From the NCBI RefSeq assembly GCF_000285835.1, contig NZ_HE978609.1, positions 1 through 51,422 on the forward strand: 51,422 bases of DNA, given 5' to 3'. The stretch is from Brevibacterium senegalense. GTDB lineage: Bacteria; Actinomycetota; Actinomycetes; Actinomycetales; Brevibacteriaceae. Position numbers and translations under genes: made by a program. The notes under the pieces are model-generated. The model saw nothing but the letters and a program-made list of their open reading frames with translations. It was not told the origin of the DNA and ran no database searches. How positions within the stretch are numbered: the first letter of the stretch is position 1; the number at the start of each line of letters is the position of its first letter. This document shows positions 50,959 through 51,422 of the stretch, piece after piece.

Positions 50959-51422
50959 CTACACGCGCCGCCGCGCGGGACGCACGAAGACGATGACGGC
51001 CGCCAGCAGCATGGGGGCGAAGAGCCACGTGAGCGAACGCAGCGAGCCGGTCACGATGAGGTCCTGCCCCGGCCACAGCTGCGGCTGGGCGAACGCGAAG
51101 CTCACGATCGACACGACCGCGGCGAGGGTGACGGTCACGATCGTCGACCGGTAGAGCGCGGTGATGTGCCACAGCGCGGCGATCGTCAGCAGCAGCGACA
51201 ATCCCAGCCCCCACGGGAGGATGACCGGCTGGCCCGCGATCGCGACGGCGGTCGCGTTGAGGTGCTGGAGGGATCCCAGCAGGCCGACGACGAGGCCGAT
51301 GACGAGCGCGTGGAGGCACCCGCCCAGCGTCGCCGTCCAGCTCTCGTCCGTCTTCTTCCGCCGAGGCCGCAGTCGCTGACCGTCCCCCTCGCCCCCCGCT
51401 GCGGTGGGGTCCGGGTCCCCCG
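50959..51422 (-). CDS. Multi-pass membrane protein, truncated at the window edge
   Basis: The frame is open from the right edge to TAG at 50959 and encodes about 154 residues. A charged N-terminal part (GDGQRLRPRRKKTDESW) is followed by four hydrophobic segments (LHALVIGLVVGLLGSL; LILPWGLGLSLLLTIAAL-like; IVTVTLAAVVSIVSFAFA; LTWLFAPMLLAAVIVFV) and a basic RPARRRV end. Its true start is outside. It may belong to the small actinobacterial membrane family DUF6113, a weak guess. Confidence 0.6.
   Translation of the reverse strand, partial: GDPDPTAAGGEGDGQRLRPRRKKTDESWTATLGGCLHALVIGLVVGLLGSLQHLNATAVAIAGQPVILPWGLGLSLLLTIAALWHITALYRSTIVTVTLAAVVSIVSFAFAQPQLWPGQDLIVTGSLRSLTWLFAPMLLAAVIVFVRPARRRV

Overview
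The window is a high-GC chromosomal segment of an actinobacterium (Actinomycetota). A Micrococcales-like genus is my guess, but the sequence does not fix it. The evidence is strong GC bias at third codon positions, many GTG starts with GTGA/ATGA overlaps, and lineage-typical families: UPF0182, DUF3107, DUF3117, AdnAB, UvrD2, FolP2, actinobacterial DapD and MgtE-N/PRC/CBS proteins. From memory, the gene content resembles two Mycobacterium tuberculosis neighbourhoods, roughly Rv3193c-Rv3211 and Rv1177-Rv1232c, joined here in one stretch.

Bases 1-6200 look like the end of an integrated plasmid-like element of the actinobacterial integrative/conjugative type. It abuts the initiator tRNA gene (6202-6278, minus strand). 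A leftward operon carries a Cro/CI-type regulator, a KorB/ParB-like HTH protein, a small unknown, a DUF2637 (SpdB-like) four-helix membrane protein, a 46-aa gene, a winged-helix replication-initiator candidate with six iteron-like repeats inside its coding sequence, an ECF-sigma-like protein, and two small membrane proteins. A second HTH regulator is divergently transcribed. Its last codons come from the tRNA terminator and the antisense strand of the tRNA. No integrase or transfer ATPase is in view; the element continues past the left edge.

Bases 6.4-28.7 kb form a conserved DNA-repair and proteolysis block: UPF0182 membrane protein, PDZ/Lon-like protease, zincin-family protein, two NUDIX hydrolases (one NudC-like without its zinc ribbon), YgjP-type metallopeptidase, an orphan cyclodehydratase-like protein, UvrD2, an APH-fold protein lacking its catalytic Asp, AdnB and AdnA (the recombinational repair helicase-nuclease), DUF3107 and a DEAD-box RNA helicase.

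Bases 28.8-37.3 kb hold a PHP phosphoesterase, aminopeptidase P, a P1/NylC-type peptidase, an MgtE-N/PRC/CBS protein, a DUF1003 protein, the Mrp iron-sulfur carrier, TatB, an alkyltransferase-like protein and an O-methyltransferase.

Bases 37.3-51.4 kb hold DUF3117, a PIG-V-type mannosyltransferase, a DivIVA-motif protein, FolP2, a LOG-family protein, dapE and dapD (divergent from a 44-bp palindromic intergenic region), a DUF418 protein, a 600-bp hairpin-rich spacer, citrate synthase, dapC, a 7Fe ferredoxin, a frameshifted GNAT acetyltransferase, a VanW/peptidoglycan-binding protein and a truncated membrane protein. The dap genes supply diaminopimelate for lysine and cell wall synthesis.

A recurring regulatory theme is a -10 box of form TANNNT placed 6-7 nt before the start codon, which implies leaderless mRNAs for at least nine genes.
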